Positions 25,485 to 34,286 are shown, counted from the stretch's first letter. The stretch: DNA of 64,000 nucleotides from Nostoc sp. C052 (GCF_013393905.1 NZ_CP040272.1:2914001-2978000); one strand, 5' to 3'. Program-made: numbers and translations. Notes: a model not told the origin generated them from the sequence alone.

Positions 25485-26840
25485 ATGTCGGTTTATCGTA
25501 ATCTGCAAGAAACTCATTTAAATCGTGCCCGCGCCAGTCTCAGACAAGCGCTTTCTTGGTATGGATATCTTCGTAAGTCAGGACAGTTATCATCTAACCC
25601 AGAATTGCTAGGGTTGGTGAAACCAGAATTAGAAGCTTTGAATGCCACACTCAACAAGCTAGATTCTAACGTGATTAGAATTGCTGTCTTTGGTTTGGTG
25701 AGTCGGGGAAAGTCAGCAGTTTTAAATGCCTTGCTGGGAGACAAGATTTTGCAAACTGGGCCCCTGAATGGTGTCACTCAATGGCCCCGTTCCGTGCGTT
25801 GGCAGCCTGGTGGCAAGGTACTAGTAGAGTTAATTGATACGCCTGGATTAGATGAAATTGAGGGTGAGTCACGGGCGGATATGGCACGAGAAGTAGTGCA
25901 TCAGGCGGATTTGATTTTGTTTGTCGTGTCTGGTGATATCACACGCACTGAGTATCAAGCATTGCTGGAATTGCGGCGATCGCAAAAACCCCTGATTTTA
26001 GTATTTAACAAAATAGACCTTTACCCAGATACAGACCAGGGAGTAATTTACCAAAATTTGCAACAACTGGGTGCTGGACATCCCGAAGCGAAACCTCTAC
26101 TACCTGATGAAATTGTTATGGTGGCGGCGGAACCAGCAGCAATGGAAGTGCGGGTAGAGTGGCCTGATGGGCGTGTCAGTTATGAATGGGAGACACCACC
26201 ACCGCAAGTAGACGAACTCAAAGAGACAATTCTGAATATTCTGAATCGGGAAGGGCGATCGCTCCTGGCTTTAAATGCACTCATCCAAGCACGAGATGCA
26301 GAAGCCGCGATCGCTCAAAAAACTATCGATTTACGCGAGCAAGAAGCCGAAAATATCATTTGGCAATTTACCAAATACAAAGCTTTGGCAGTAATGCTCA
26401 ATCCCATCGCCTTCTTAGATATCCTGGGCGGAACAGTTGCCGATTTAGCTTTAATTCGCGCTCTCGCTAGATTGTATGGTTTACCAATGACTAGCTATGA
26501 AGCCGGGAAAATTTTAAAAACGATTTTATTTAGTTCTGGTGGCTTGCTACTGGGAGAATTAGGTAGTAGTTTTCTTTTGGGTTTAGGTAAAAGTACGGCA
26601 GCAATAACTAGTGGTGACAATCCCAGCAATATTACTGCCTTTGCTGGCAGTGCGATCGCTCAAGCTGGTATTGCTGGTTATGGCGCATACTCTGTTGGTA
26701 AAGCCGCCCAAGTTTATCTCGAAAAAGGCTGCACTTGGGGGCAGTTGGGCGCTAGCAGTGTCATTCAAGAAATTCTCTCTCAAGTTGACCAAAATACAAT
26801 TCTGTATCGTCTGAGACAAGAATTAGGCATAAAATATTGA
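25485..26840 (+). CDS. Era/dynamin-like GTPase with C-terminal membrane region (DUF697-type)
   Basis: 451 residues. The G domain spans residues ~60-230, with G1 FGLVSRGKSAVLNALLG, G3 LIDTPGLDEIEG and G4 VFNKIDLYP. The C-terminal half has hydrophobic stretches (ALAVMLNPIAFLDILGGTVA, then TILFSSGGLLLGELGSSFLL) that resemble the DUF697 membrane-associating region. The G1 motif begins GLVSRGKS instead of the canonical GxxGxGKS, as in several cyanobacterial members. Its cellular role is unknown; membrane-linked GTPase activity is the likely reaction. The start is ATG at 25485, with a weak ribosome binding site. Divergent from the nuclease gene. Confidence 0.85.
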   Translation: MSVYRNLQETHLNRARASLRQALSWYGYLRKSGQLSSNPELLGLVKPELEALNATLNKLDSNVIRIAVFGLVSRGKSAVLNALLGDKILQTGPLNGVTQWPRSVRWQPGGKVLVELIDTPGLDEIEGESRADMAREVVHQADLILFVVSGDITRTEYQALLELRRSQKPLILVFNKIDLYPDTDQGVIYQNLQQLGAGHPEAKPLLPDEIVMVAAEPAAMEVRVEWPDGRVSYEWETPPPQVDELKETILNILNREGRSLLALNALIQARDAEAAIAQKTIDLREQEAENIIWQFTKYKALAVMLNPIAFLDILGGTVADLALIRALARLYGLPMTSYEAGKILKTILFSSGGLLLGELGSSFLLGLGKSTAAITSGDNPSNITAFAGSAIAQAGIAGYGAYSVGKAAQVYLEKGCTWGQLGASSVIQEILSQVDQNTILYRLRQELGIKY

Positions 26841-27225
26841 GAATAAATAAGAATTGTTTCCCCATTGTTACCGTTTATAAGTGTTTATCAACTTCTATCA
26901 ACCTCCTCTGACAATTGGCTGACATTCCCAATTTGGGATGCAAGATTGAGAACATGACCACCTCTACTAGTGATTACAACTAGTGGAATTCCCTTACCTT
27001 TTTGAATCAAAGATGACTAGAAGGTAATTCCCACTCAATTTTGCTAAAAAGATGGCGGTGTTTACCACTACCTCTTGTGGGAAGCCTATCTAAACTGGAA
27101 ATGTGAGCCAGCCCGGTCTTGTTGCTTCAACAAAGAGGGACTGGCGAACCCGGAGGGTGAGCTTCATAAGGTCATTGAAAACTCGCAGTTAATATCTCTG
27201 TCTGTAAATTAAAGGTGAAAGTATC
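26841..27225 (+). promoter_or_regulatory. cp12 upstream region with hairpin-forming leader
   Basis: 385 bases without a gene. Near the cp12 start the sequence can fold: GCCAG (27107-27111) pairs with CTGGC (27141-27145), enclosing TTGTTG/CAACAA (27119-27124 with 27128-27133). A second dyad actagt-gattaca-actagt lies near 26968-26986. AAAGGTGAAAG precedes the cp12 ATG as a ribosome binding site. No known riboswitch class was recognised. Confidence 0.4.
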
Positions 27226-27486
27226 ATGACAACAACCCTAAATTCATTTGAAACTGCTGGGGCCGCAAATCTTGAAGAAGCTATTATTGAAGCGATTGCG
27301 GAAGCGCGGACAACTTGCGAGTTAAATGGTAGTAATTCGGCTGGTTGTGCCGTAGCCTGGGACATTGTGGAAGAATTACAAGCTGAAAAAGCCGATCAAC
27401 AGCAAGCAAAATCAAAGCAAACCTCTTTGGAAAATTACTGCGATCGCCATCCAGCTTCAGTAGAATGTCTAATCTACGACGTTTAA
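27226..27486 (+). CDS. cp12: Calvin-cycle protein CP12
   Basis: 86 residues. Both redox cysteine pairs are present: Cys31/Cys41 (TCELNGSNSAGC) and Cys72/Cys81 (YCDRHPASVEC). The AWD..EEL core and the C-terminal LIYDV that inserts into the GAPDH active site are also present. CP12 is a small, mostly disordered linker. In its oxidised form it ties glyceraldehyde-3-phosphate dehydrogenase to phosphoribulokinase and shuts down carbon fixation in the dark. The N-terminal ~12 residues (TTTLNSFETAGA) are a short extension. Well-placed ribosome binding site; monocistronic; convergent with tlyA. Confidence 0.96.
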   Translation: MTTTLNSFETAGAANLEEAIIEAIAEARTTCELNGSNSAGCAVAWDIVEELQAEKADQQQAKSKQTSLENYCDRHPASVECLIYDV

Positions 27487-27510
27487 CAAGAAAGAATTCA
27501 GGAGTCAGAA

Positions 27511-27540
27511 TGGGCTAAACGCCCCGCTACCGCTAACAGT
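27511..27540. repeat. Dispersed repeat copy A (also at 56618-56645, inverted)
   Basis: The words gggctaaacgccccgctacc and gctaacagt match, in reverse complement and with one mismatch, the sequence at 56618-56645. It lies between the convergent cp12 and tlyA genes. Confidence 0.7.
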
Positions 27541-27610
27541 ATGAATTGGAGTCCGAGTGCAGATGAATATCTGGGTTTAAGTCCCCCAATAATTGATTCT
27601 GAATTCTTCT

Positions 27611-28429
27611 TTAACTTTTCCGTAAATTAGTTGTTGCTGATTGCGTTATTTGCTTAATTGCCTCTAAATCAGGTGATGGTGTTTCACTTTCCATTCCTAA
27701 CCACAAAAGATATTCGATATTCCCAGCAGGGCCGGTGATCGGCGACCAAGTTAAGCCTTTGTATTTCCATCCTAACTCGTGGGCTGTTTGCAACACTTGG
27801 AAAATGGCATCAGCTTGGTCGTTTGGATCGCGCACAACACCTTTTTTACCCACACGGGATCTGCCAACTTCAAACTGTGGCTTGACTAACAACACGGCTT
27901 CTCGGTTGGCTTGAGTTAGTTGCCACAAAGCAGGCAGAATTTTAGTTAAAGAAATAAACGATACATCAACTACCGCCAAATCAGGAATCGCGTCATTTTC
28001 GCCATATAATTCATCTGGTTGTAGTTGCCGTAAATTGGTGCGTTCCCGCAAAATAACTCGTGGATCATTTCGCAATCGCCAGTCAACCTGTCCGTAACCG
28101 ACATCAATACCGTAAACTTTTTTTGCTCCTGCTTGCAAGAGACAATCAGTAAAACCACCAGTAGAAATCCCACCATCTAAACAAATGCGCTCGACTACAG
28201 GAATGGCAAATACTGACAAAGCTTTGGAAAGTTTTTCACCACCTCTAGAAACAAAAGGCGATCGCTCTTTAATATTTATTTGAGCTGCAATATCAACTTC
28301 AGTACCAGGTTTATCAACTAACTGCTGATTAACAGTAACTTCCCCCGCTTGAATTAGCCTTTGTGCTAAGGCGCGAGAAGAACATAAATTAAGTTCTACT
28401 AATAGTGTGTCGAGTCGCTGTTTAGCCAA
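27611..28429 (-). CDS. tlyA: TlyA-family rRNA (cytidine-2'-O)-methyltransferase
   Basis: 272 residues. An S4 RNA-binding domain lies at residues ~3-62 (RLDTLLVELNLCSSRALAQR). It is followed by a conserved SRGGEKLSKAL and an FtsJ-like Rossmann methyltransferase (ICLDGGISTGGFTDCLLQAG, then VYGIDVGYGQVDW, then VSFISLTKILPAL, then LVKPQFEVGR). In other bacteria TlyA 2'-O-methylates 16S and/or 23S rRNA. The SAM loop reads DGGISTGGF where most relatives have D-x-G-x-S-TGGF, so it is intact. The start must be TTG (28429) because an in-frame TAA, the stop of the upstream DUF29 gene, directly abuts it. Two-gene operon with DUF29. Confidence 0.92.
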   Translation of the reverse strand: MAKQRLDTLLVELNLCSSRALAQRLIQAGEVTVNQQLVDKPGTEVDIAAQINIKERSPFVSRGGEKLSKALSVFAIPVVERICLDGGISTGGFTDCLLQAGAKKVYGIDVGYGQVDWRLRNDPRVILRERTNLRQLQPDELYGENDAIPDLAVVDVSFISLTKILPALWQLTQANREAVLLVKPQFEVGRSRVGKKGVVRDPNDQADAIFQVLQTAHELGWKYKGLTWSPITGPAGNIEYLLWLGMESETPSPDLEAIKQITQSATTNLRKS

Positions 28430-28864
28430 TTAATTAGATTCTCCTGGTAAGATTAAAGCCAAAGCACGATTGATAATTTCTTCTTGGTTAACCAGCTTTT
28501 CTAATTCTTGGACTTCATAACGACCTTCTTCTACTTCTAAGGAAGCCTCATCAATGGCATTTAAATAGGCTTCTGCTAAGATTTCCAACAATTCTTCTGG
28601 CGTGAGATAATAGCCTCCAGCTTTGCGTCGCTTATTTTCTCGTTGAATTTCCCGAACCGAATTGCGAATAGAGACTTCCCAAGAGCGAGTAGTGCGATTT
28701 TCAGCTTGTTGTTTAATCAGATGCAACAGCAAAATAACTGCATAGCTACGAATCGTCTTGATGATGTCATTTCGGCTCATTTCCGTTAATTCTTCAACTA
28801 TAATCAATGCTCCTTGAACATCGCCCCTAACAAGCAAGTTTTTTAGAGTTAATAATTCTTCCAT
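28430..28864 (-). CDS. DUF29-family protein
   Basis: About 144 residues from the ATG at 28864 (MEELLTLKNLLVRGD), which has AAGG eight bases upstream. The pattern IIKTIRSYAVILLLHLIKQ, then RSWEVSIRNSVREIQRENK, then LAEAYLNAIDEASLE matches the DUF29 family of small helical proteins common in cyanobacteria. The function is unknown. Its stop codon abuts the tlyA TTG start with no gap, so tlyA translation is probably coupled to it. Confidence 0.75.
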   Translation of the reverse strand: MEELLTLKNLLVRGDVQGALIIVEELTEMSRNDIIKTIRSYAVILLLHLIKQQAENRTTRSWEVSIRNSVREIQRENKRRKAGGYYLTPEELLEILAEAYLNAIDEASLEVEEGRYEVQELEKLVNQEEIINRALALILPGESN

Positions 28865-29002
28865 AATCAGTGCCTTAAACATCGGCAATTTCTATTGTGG
28901 CTTATGGAGGTTCTAGTTTATATAACATAAGCTAATGTATTTAATGTATGAGCGATCGCTACTTAAATATATTGTTCTTTGAAATACACTACATCAAAAT
29001 AA

Positions 29003-29338
29003 TTAAGATACAGCAAAATCCGTGTATTGCCGTAGTTCAGCCGGATGGAAACCCAAGACAATATCTTCGCGCAAAATACCTGCTTCTAATAATGCCTCTG
29101 CTACTGGCTGGGAAGTACCATCATATTGAATCCACACTTTATCATTAATAATATCTATATGTACCACCGAACCGTGTACGCGGCGCACTCCATCCCAGCC
29201 AATATGTAACACTTCATAGTGATCTCGCTCCAAGTCAATGACTGCTTCTGTTTCTATTTGACCATTAGCAGGTTTGTGACCAGCATATTCAAATATCAAC
29301 TGACGAATAATTTCACGATACCGAGTTAGCTTATGCAT
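29003..29338 (-). CDS. xisI: XisI-like fdxN-element excision controlling factor
   Basis: 111 residues. The sequence RYREIIRQLIFEYAGHKPAN, then TEAVIDLERDHYEVLHIGWD, then IWIQYDGTSQPVAEALLEAG and the C-terminal LGFHPAELRQYTDFAVS are typical of the XisI family. In Anabaena, xisH and xisI products are needed for excision of the fdxN element during heterocyst formation, but many scattered paralogues are not near any element. Here the partner xisH survives only as a C-terminal fragment fused in frame upstream. Whether this copy is functional is doubtful. Start ATG at 29338 (MHKLTRYRE). Confidence 0.85.
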   Translation of the reverse strand: MHKLTRYREIIRQLIFEYAGHKPANGQIETEAVIDLERDHYEVLHIGWDGVRRVHGSVVHIDIINDKVWIQYDGTSQPVAEALLEAGILREDIVLGFHPAELRQYTDFAVS

Positions 29339-29470
29339 CTGAATAATCCTTTCTAGTTGCTCATCAAAGACAATTAGGTTTATTCCTATACTATTAAGAA
29401 TTAGCTGACCAAAGCGTTCGGAAAATATACCTTCGTAAACCCGCTTGGGAACTGCTAAATAAAGATAGCT
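29339..29470 (-). pseudogene. xisH: xisH C-terminal remnant
   Basis: Translation upstream of xisI and in the same frame gives YLYLAVPKRVYEGIF, then SERFGQLILNSIGIN, then LIVFDEQLERIIQ. This is the C-terminal part of XisH. A TAG at 29473-29471 cuts it off, and no XisH-like sequence is seen further upstream. About 44 codons remain of a gene normally around 135-140 codons. The junction with xisI has lost the usual stop or overlap. Confidence 0.8.
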
Positions 29471-29654
29471 CTAAAAACACAGCTTTAATTTAGCAAAGTT
29501 ATTTTACAGAGGCGCGATCGCTAATTCAAAATATCGCCTATTCATCCTCATCATAATTAAACATTAATAAAAGTAAACGCACCTTGCCAATCAAGCCAAA
29601 GTGCGATAAACATTAAGTCCACTTACGCGAACTTTATTTGTATAGTTTTGCGAT

Positions 29655-29675
29655 TTCTAGTCATCAGGACTAGAA
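29655..29675 (-). terminator. Hairpin just after apcF
   Basis: TTCTAGTC (29655-29662) and GACTAGAA (29668-29675) are perfectly complementary with a five-base loop. The hairpin begins two bases beyond the apcF stop codon. The downstream T run is weak, so this is a probable but not certain terminator. Confidence 0.45.
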
Positions 29676-29676
29676 C

Positions 29677-30186
29677 CTAAATATCTATCTCGCTCAACTC
29701 GCGTGTGATGTGATCAAATGGTTCATCCACAAAAGCAGTATTCAGCACACCTGCGGCTGCTACTTGTTCCTTAATCAAATCTTTGAGAATTTGGATACCG
29801 CGAACCGTAGGCCCAATAGGTACTCCTAGAGAATTGTAAGTTTCCCGCAGCCCTTGTAGCACACGCTCATCCAACACATTTGTGTTTCCAGCAACCAGCG
29901 CATAGGTGGCGTAACGCAAGTAGTAGTCTAAATCTCGCAGACAAGCCGCATAACGACGAGTTGTATAAGAATTTCCACCAGGACGAATTAATTCTGGTAG
30001 TTCTTCATATAACTTTAAACCAGCTTGCTTGACAAGTGCAGCCGCATTAGAATTGATTGCTGCCGCCGCTTGTACTCTTGCCGTACCACTGTCAAAGTAA
30101 GACTTCAAGCTATCGATCGCATTCCGGTCAAAATACCGACCAGCTAAGTCATAATTCTTAATTAAACTTGTTACCGCATCGCGCAT
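29677..30186 (-). CDS. apcF: Allophycocyanin beta-18 subunit of the phycobilisome core
   Basis: 169 residues from the ATG at 30186 (MRDAVTSLIKNYDLAGRYFD), preceded by GAGAAGAAGGA as a strong ribosome binding site. The globin-like phycobiliprotein fold is full length. The bilin-attachment region TRRYAACLRDLDYYLRYATY contains the chromophore Cys, and the helix PIGPTVRGIQILKDLIKEQV follows. The N-terminus and length separate it from ApcB. ApcF sits in the core with ApcE and helps pass energy to photosystem II. Monocistronic, divergent from glnA. Confidence 0.95.
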   Translation of the reverse strand: MRDAVTSLIKNYDLAGRYFDRNAIDSLKSYFDSGTARVQAAAAINSNAAALVKQAGLKLYEELPELIRPGGNSYTTRRYAACLRDLDYYLRYATYALVAGNTNVLDERVLQGLRETYNSLGVPIGPTVRGIQILKDLIKEQVAAAGVLNTAFVDEPFDHITRELSEIDI

Positions 30187-30403
30187 TCCTTCTTCTCCCA
30201 ATCCTTGCTATTTATGGTTTGATATTTATTTGGCTGCACTTGGGCACCAGTAAATTTTTGTGCTATTTAAAATAGATTTGGCACAAAAACAATTTATCCA
30301 CTATTTAAGGATTTTATGCCAAAGTTGACCCCTATGTGATGAACTTTCCAGTTTTGTACAGATGATCGCGGAAAGGTTAATATAACCTGTAATCCAGATA
30401 TCT

Positions 30404-30446
30404 GTAGCACAGACTACAAAATCCACTAATGTCTAGTATTTAAGAT
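30404..30446 (+). promoter_or_regulatory. NtcA-activated glnA promoter
   Basis: A perfect NtcA box GTA-N8-TAC (30404-30417, within TGTAGCACAGACTACA) is followed after 23 bases by TAAGAT (30441-30446), which fits the -10 pattern TAN3T. This is the class II NtcA activation geometry. It lies 98 bases before the glnA ATG. Confidence 0.9.
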
Positions 30447-30543
30447 ATTTCAGGTGTGTCACGGCTGGATTGAGATCAGCAGGGTTAGGATGCTTTGGAA
30501 GATTCTGGTATTACTTTAGGAAATTGGTAGAGAAGGAGTAACA

Positions 30544-31968
30544 ATGACAACACCGCAAGAACTCTTGAAGAGAATTCAAGATGAAAAAATTCAGCTGATT
30601 GATCTCAAATTCATCGATACAGTAGGGACTTGGCAGCATCTCACGCTGTACCAAAACCAAATTGATGAGACTGCATTCACTGATGGCGTACCTTTTGACG
30701 GTTCTAGTATCCGAGGTTGGAAAGCGATCAACGAATCGGACATGACGATGGTACTCGACGCCAACACTGCTTGGATCGACCCATTCATGGAAGTACCAAC
30801 ACTAAGTATAATTTGTAGTATTAAGGAACCCCGTACAGGCGAATGGTACAACCGTTGCCCACGCGTTATTGCTCAAAAAGCAGTAGATTACCTGATTTCC
30901 ACTGGTATTGGTGATACAGTATTCTTTGGCCCTGAAGCTGAGTTCTTTATCTTTGACAGTGCTAGGTTTGCCCAAACCGCTAACGAAGGCTACTACTTCT
31001 TAGACTCCGAAGAAGGTGCTTGGAATTCTGGTAAAGCGGGTACAGCTGACAAACCCAACTTAGGTTACAAACCACGCTTCAAAGAAGGTTACTTCCCAGT
31101 CGCACCGACGGATTCTTTCCAAGATATCCGTACAGAGATGCTGTTGACGATGGCAGAATTAGGTGTGCCCATTGAAAAGCATCACCACGAAGTTGCTACT
31201 GGTGGTCAGTGCGAACTAGGTTTCAAGTTTGGCAAGTTGATCGAAGCGGCTGACTGGTTGATGATTTACAAATATGTCATCAAGAACGTTGCCAAGAAAC
31301 ACGGCAAAACCGTCACCTTCATGCCAAAACCAATTTTTGGCGATAACGGTTCGGGAATGCACTGTCACCAGTCCATCTGGAAAGGCGGCCAACCTCTGTT
31401 TGCAGGTGATAAGTATGCTGGTTTGAGTGAAACAGCATTGTATTACATTGGTGGTCTGCTCAAACACGCACCAGCACTGCTGGCCATTACCAACCCCAGT
31501 ACCAACTCATACAAGCGTCTAGTGCCTGGTTATGAAGCACCTGTTAACTTGGCTTACTCCCAAGGAAACCGTTCTGCTTCTATTCGTATTCCCCTATCTG
31601 GCACTAACCCCAAAGCCAAGCGCTTAGAATTCCGTTGTCCAGATGCTACTTCTAACCCCTACTTAGCATTTGCTGCAATGCTTTGTGCTGGTATCGATGG
31701 CATCAAGAACAAAATCCATCCTGGTGAACCCTTAGATAAGAATATCTATGAACTCTCTCCAGAAGAACTAGCGAAGGTTCCTTCAACACCAGGTTCTTTA
31801 GAATTGGCGTTGCAAGCACTAGAAAAAGATCACGCCTTCTTGACAGAATCAGGCGTCTTCACAGAAGACTTTATCGGAAATTGGATTGATTACAAGCTAG
31901 GCAACGAAGTCAAGCAGTTGCAGCTACGTCCTCATCCCTACGAGTTTTACCTCTACTACGATGCTTAA
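30544..31968 (+). CDS. glnA: Glutamine synthetase, type I
   Basis: 474 residues, standard for GSI. The N-terminal beta-grasp domain contains DGVPFDGSSIRGW. The catalytic domain has FGPEAEFFIFD, then EKHHHEVATGGQCELGFKF, then MPKPIFGDNGSGMHCHQS, then NRSASIRIPL, then EFRCPDATSNPYLAFAAMLC. It makes glutamine from glutamate, ammonia and ATP, the entry point of nitrogen assimilation and the main ammonia-assimilating step in heterocysts. Cyanobacterial GSI is inhibited by small inactivating factors; gifA faces it 111 bases downstream. The upstream GGAGTAAC gives a good ribosome binding site. NtcA box upstream, rho-independent terminator downstream. Confidence 0.98.
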   Translation: MTTPQELLKRIQDEKIQLIDLKFIDTVGTWQHLTLYQNQIDETAFTDGVPFDGSSIRGWKAINESDMTMVLDANTAWIDPFMEVPTLSIICSIKEPRTGEWYNRCPRVIAQKAVDYLISTGIGDTVFFGPEAEFFIFDSARFAQTANEGYYFLDSEEGAWNSGKAGTADKPNLGYKPRFKEGYFPVAPTDSFQDIRTEMLLTMAELGVPIEKHHHEVATGGQCELGFKFGKLIEAADWLMIYKYVIKNVAKKHGKTVTFMPKPIFGDNGSGMHCHQSIWKGGQPLFAGDKYAGLSETALYYIGGLLKHAPALLAITNPSTNSYKRLVPGYEAPVNLAYSQGNRSASIRIPLSGTNPKAKRLEFRCPDATSNPYLAFAAMLCAGIDGIKNKIHPGEPLDKNIYELSPEELAKVPSTPGSLELALQALEKDHAFLTESGVFTEDFIGNWIDYKLGNEVKQLQLRPHPYEFYLYYDA

Positions 31969-32002
31969 TTAAGTACCGTATCTAACTAAGTTGATAAGTT
32001 TT

Positions 32003-32033
32003 GCCACCCTAGAGTAGAGGGTGGCTTTTTTTT
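32003..32033 (+). terminator. Rho-independent terminator of glnA
   Basis: GCCACCCT (32003-32010) pairs with AGGGTGGC (32018-32025) across a seven-base loop, followed by eight T residues. It lies 35 bases after the glnA stop. Confidence 0.93.
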
Positions 32034-32079
32034 CCAGAGTTGTCAGTTGAGATATTCACTCAAAAATCAACCTTAAAAC

Positions 32080-32280
32080 TTAACTCATGGAGGCATGACT
32101 AGGCCCATAAATCATCCGAGCGTTAGCATCTACCTTCCCTTGAATCGGGTTCCAGTTGTGGGATGCTTCTTCAGGAAGACCAAGTTCTTGAGCAGCCCGC
32201 ATCAGTATTGATTGTTGGCGATTCTTGACTTGTTGATGTTCACGCGCCATTAATGCACGAGATTTATCTGCGATAGACAT
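32080..32280 (-). CDS. gifA: Glutamine synthetase inactivating factor IF7-type
   Basis: 66 residues from the ATG at 32280 (MSIADKSRALMAREHQQVKN), with GAGAGGG about eight bases upstream. Two further upstream ATG/TTG codons in frame are too close to that site or lack one. The sequence RQQSILMRAAQELG, then WNPIQGKVDANARMIYG, then HASMS matches the IF7 family. These are small, intrinsically disordered, basic proteins that bind glutamine synthetase directly and inactivate it when ammonium is abundant. It is convergent with glnA. The promoter region carries a perfect NtcA box positioned for repression. Confidence 0.93.
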   Translation of the reverse strand: MSIADKSRALMAREHQQVKNRQQSILMRAAQELGLPEEASHNWNPIQGKVDANARMIYGPSHASMS

Positions 32281-32340
32281 AACCATAGCCCTCTCTATTT
32301 GGTGAATATATAATTTTTGTTTTCTCACAAGACTAATATA

Positions 32341-32365
32341 ACAAAAATTCTGTAACATAAGCTAC
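32341..32365 (-). promoter_or_regulatory. NtcA-repressed gifA promoter
   Basis: GTA-N8-TAC at 32352-32365 is perfect. On the gifA strand the box is followed after 11 bases by TATATT (a good -10), so the box covers the -35 region. This is the arrangement expected for NtcA repression of gif genes. The box could also influence the divergent ferritin-like gene. Confidence 0.85.
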
Positions 32366-32534
32366 TTTTTACAAAAGTTAATATTTGCTTTTGCTCACAA
32401 TATATTCAACTTAAGTGATTAATTTTTGTAACTTCTACTCTTTTTTTTGTGAAGCGGTACAAAAACAGCAGTCGCAAAAACTAAGTTACCATCAAATAAA
32501 GATTTACAAAGATTTACACAATTTTACAAAATCT

Positions 32535-33434
32535 ATGACAGTTGCTTATCCACGTAAATTTCAGAAGGTTTTGAGTGCTAGAGATGTATTAAAACGGGTG
32601 GTATGCGATCGCGAAATCAATCTAATTACCCTCAATCGCTACCGTTACAGTGAACAACGCAGTTGCAAAGACCTAACCGAGTTAATTGAACAACTAAATG
32701 GACAGCCACGAGAATTAGTGCGGGATTTGTCTCATCACATCTCAGATGAAGCTCGTCATGCTATGTGGCTAACTGATTTGTTGGTGGAACTGGGAGCAGA
32801 TATTGGCAAACCACCCGGTTCCTCCTATATCAATGAATTTGAACGCCTACTCGACAGCGAACAACAAGATCCAGTCGAAAACCTTGATGATTTTGTAATT
32901 TCTTCCCTTGCGGCAATAAACGTCACCGAAAAACGGGGCTGTGAATATTTTTCTGCTCACATTTATGCACTCAAGCAAGGAGTGCAAACCGCAGAAAACA
33001 TCAAAATCCGGGAAACCATTGAAAAAATTCTCCCAGAGGAAGTGGGACACGTCCGGTGGGGTAATCGTTGGTTAGGAGAACTTGCGCGTAAGAGTCCAGA
33101 ACATCAGCAAAAGGTAGAACAAGCCAAGCGAAAATATACCGCGATTGAACAAGCGGCGTTTGAATCAGGAATGGATATCACCTTGGGTGCAGAACTACGG
33201 CGAGTTGCCAACCTGGTGGAAGTGGCAAATACCATGCCCCTTTGGCAACGTCCCCAATACCTGATGGAACGCCTACCCCAAAGTTTGCTAGCGCCTGAGT
33301 TGCAATTTACTAGGATTCAGGCTGCACAAAAAGCTTGGCAGCGCGATCCACAAACGTTTATCGAGAAGTTTGTGCCAATGTTCCTCAACGGCATCCAGGG
33401 AAGAGAAAATAACCGTAAGAAAACAATGGTGTAA
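32535..33434 (+). CDS. Ferritin-like diiron-domain protein
   Basis: About 299 residues from the ATG at 32535 (MTVAYPRKFQKVLS). Two ExxH-type metal motifs sit in long helices: SDEARHAMWLTDLLVELG (Glu72, His75) and EKILPEEVGHVRWGNRWLGE. Together with earlier and central glutamates (VTEKRGCEYFSAHIY), these give a four-helix ferritin-like diiron site. The C-terminal ~90 residues are helical and unassigned. It might be an oxidase, a hydroxylase or an oxidative-stress protein; the substrate is unknown. It shares an intergenic region with gifA, so its promoter may overlap the NtcA box. Confidence 0.75.
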   Translation: MTVAYPRKFQKVLSARDVLKRVVCDREINLITLNRYRYSEQRSCKDLTELIEQLNGQPRELVRDLSHHISDEARHAMWLTDLLVELGADIGKPPGSSYINEFERLLDSEQQDPVENLDDFVISSLAAINVTEKRGCEYFSAHIYALKQGVQTAENIKIRETIEKILPEEVGHVRWGNRWLGELARKSPEHQQKVEQAKRKYTAIEQAAFESGMDITLGAELRRVANLVEVANTMPLWQRPQYLMERLPQSLLAPELQFTRIQAAQKAWQRDPQTFIEKFVPMFLNGIQGRENNRKKTMV

Positions 33435-34286
33435 AAGGGCATTTGGCATTGAAAAGAGGCAGAAGGGCAGGGTGCGGGGGGCGGAGGAGAAAATTCTTCT
33501 CCCTGCTCCCCAGTCCCCAGTCTCTTTTCTTTAAGTAAAATTCATCAAAAAAAACCAAATGCAAAATTTTGCATCTGGCCTTGGGTATAGAATAATAACA
33601 ATGACTAAGACGATCTGGCAGATACTTCTTAAATATTTATTTCATCGCAAGCCATCTGCGAGGAGAACGAAGCAGGTAGCAAGAGTAAGTCAAGAATAGT
33701 AAGATTTGTTAGCAAGTGCAATAAACCTATACTACTTCTACCAATCCATCAGACAGATAAGCAAGAGATGAAACGAAAGAGATTTTATGCTTTGGCAAAG
33801 GACGCTAAACAAGCGTCGGAGCAAAGATCAATTTCCAGCTGATGTAGATAACAAGCTACTCAATGTATGAGAAGAAAATCTATTGGGGAATAAAGTGAAG
33901 TTGCCTTAAGACTGTTTCTTCAATAAGCAAAATGTCTGAATTGGATGTGCTTTAGATTAACTGATAGCCTAAGTAGCATCTATATCTAGAGCCGTTGAGA
34001 ATTGAGACGCAAAGCTTACCACCAAATATGAGCAACAGTTGTGTAGCTTTTGAGGAGTTGGAAATGCTGTTGATCAAGGCACTGAATTTGATTTGCGTTT
34101 TGATCGGCAGGATTGATGCCAACTATATATATAAAGCTTGCAGTTGAAATACTAAGCGATCGCTGAAGATTTCCGTGTGTCAACTGTATATATTTTTGCC
34201 AGAAAAGCGGTGTGAAAGATGTTAGCATAACGTCCTGTTTTCTGGTAATTCTGTTCCTTTGGGAAAAGAGGCATTACCTACATTAG
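33435..34286. other. 850-base region without a recognised gene
   Basis: It begins with a G-rich low-complexity repeat (gggcagggtgcggggggcgg at about 33465) facing ccctgctccccagtccccag, which together form a loose inverted repeat. The rest has mixed composition, with many stops in all frames. A 70-codon minus-strand frame at 34016-34228 is not protein-like and lacks a ribosome binding site. It could hold the patX 3' region or a non-coding RNA; nothing specific is seen. Confidence 0.5.

Noticed and set aside
34016..34228. 70-codon minus-strand frame near patX
   Set aside because: No ribosome binding site, Gln/Ile/Trp-rich random-looking composition, no recognisable motif.
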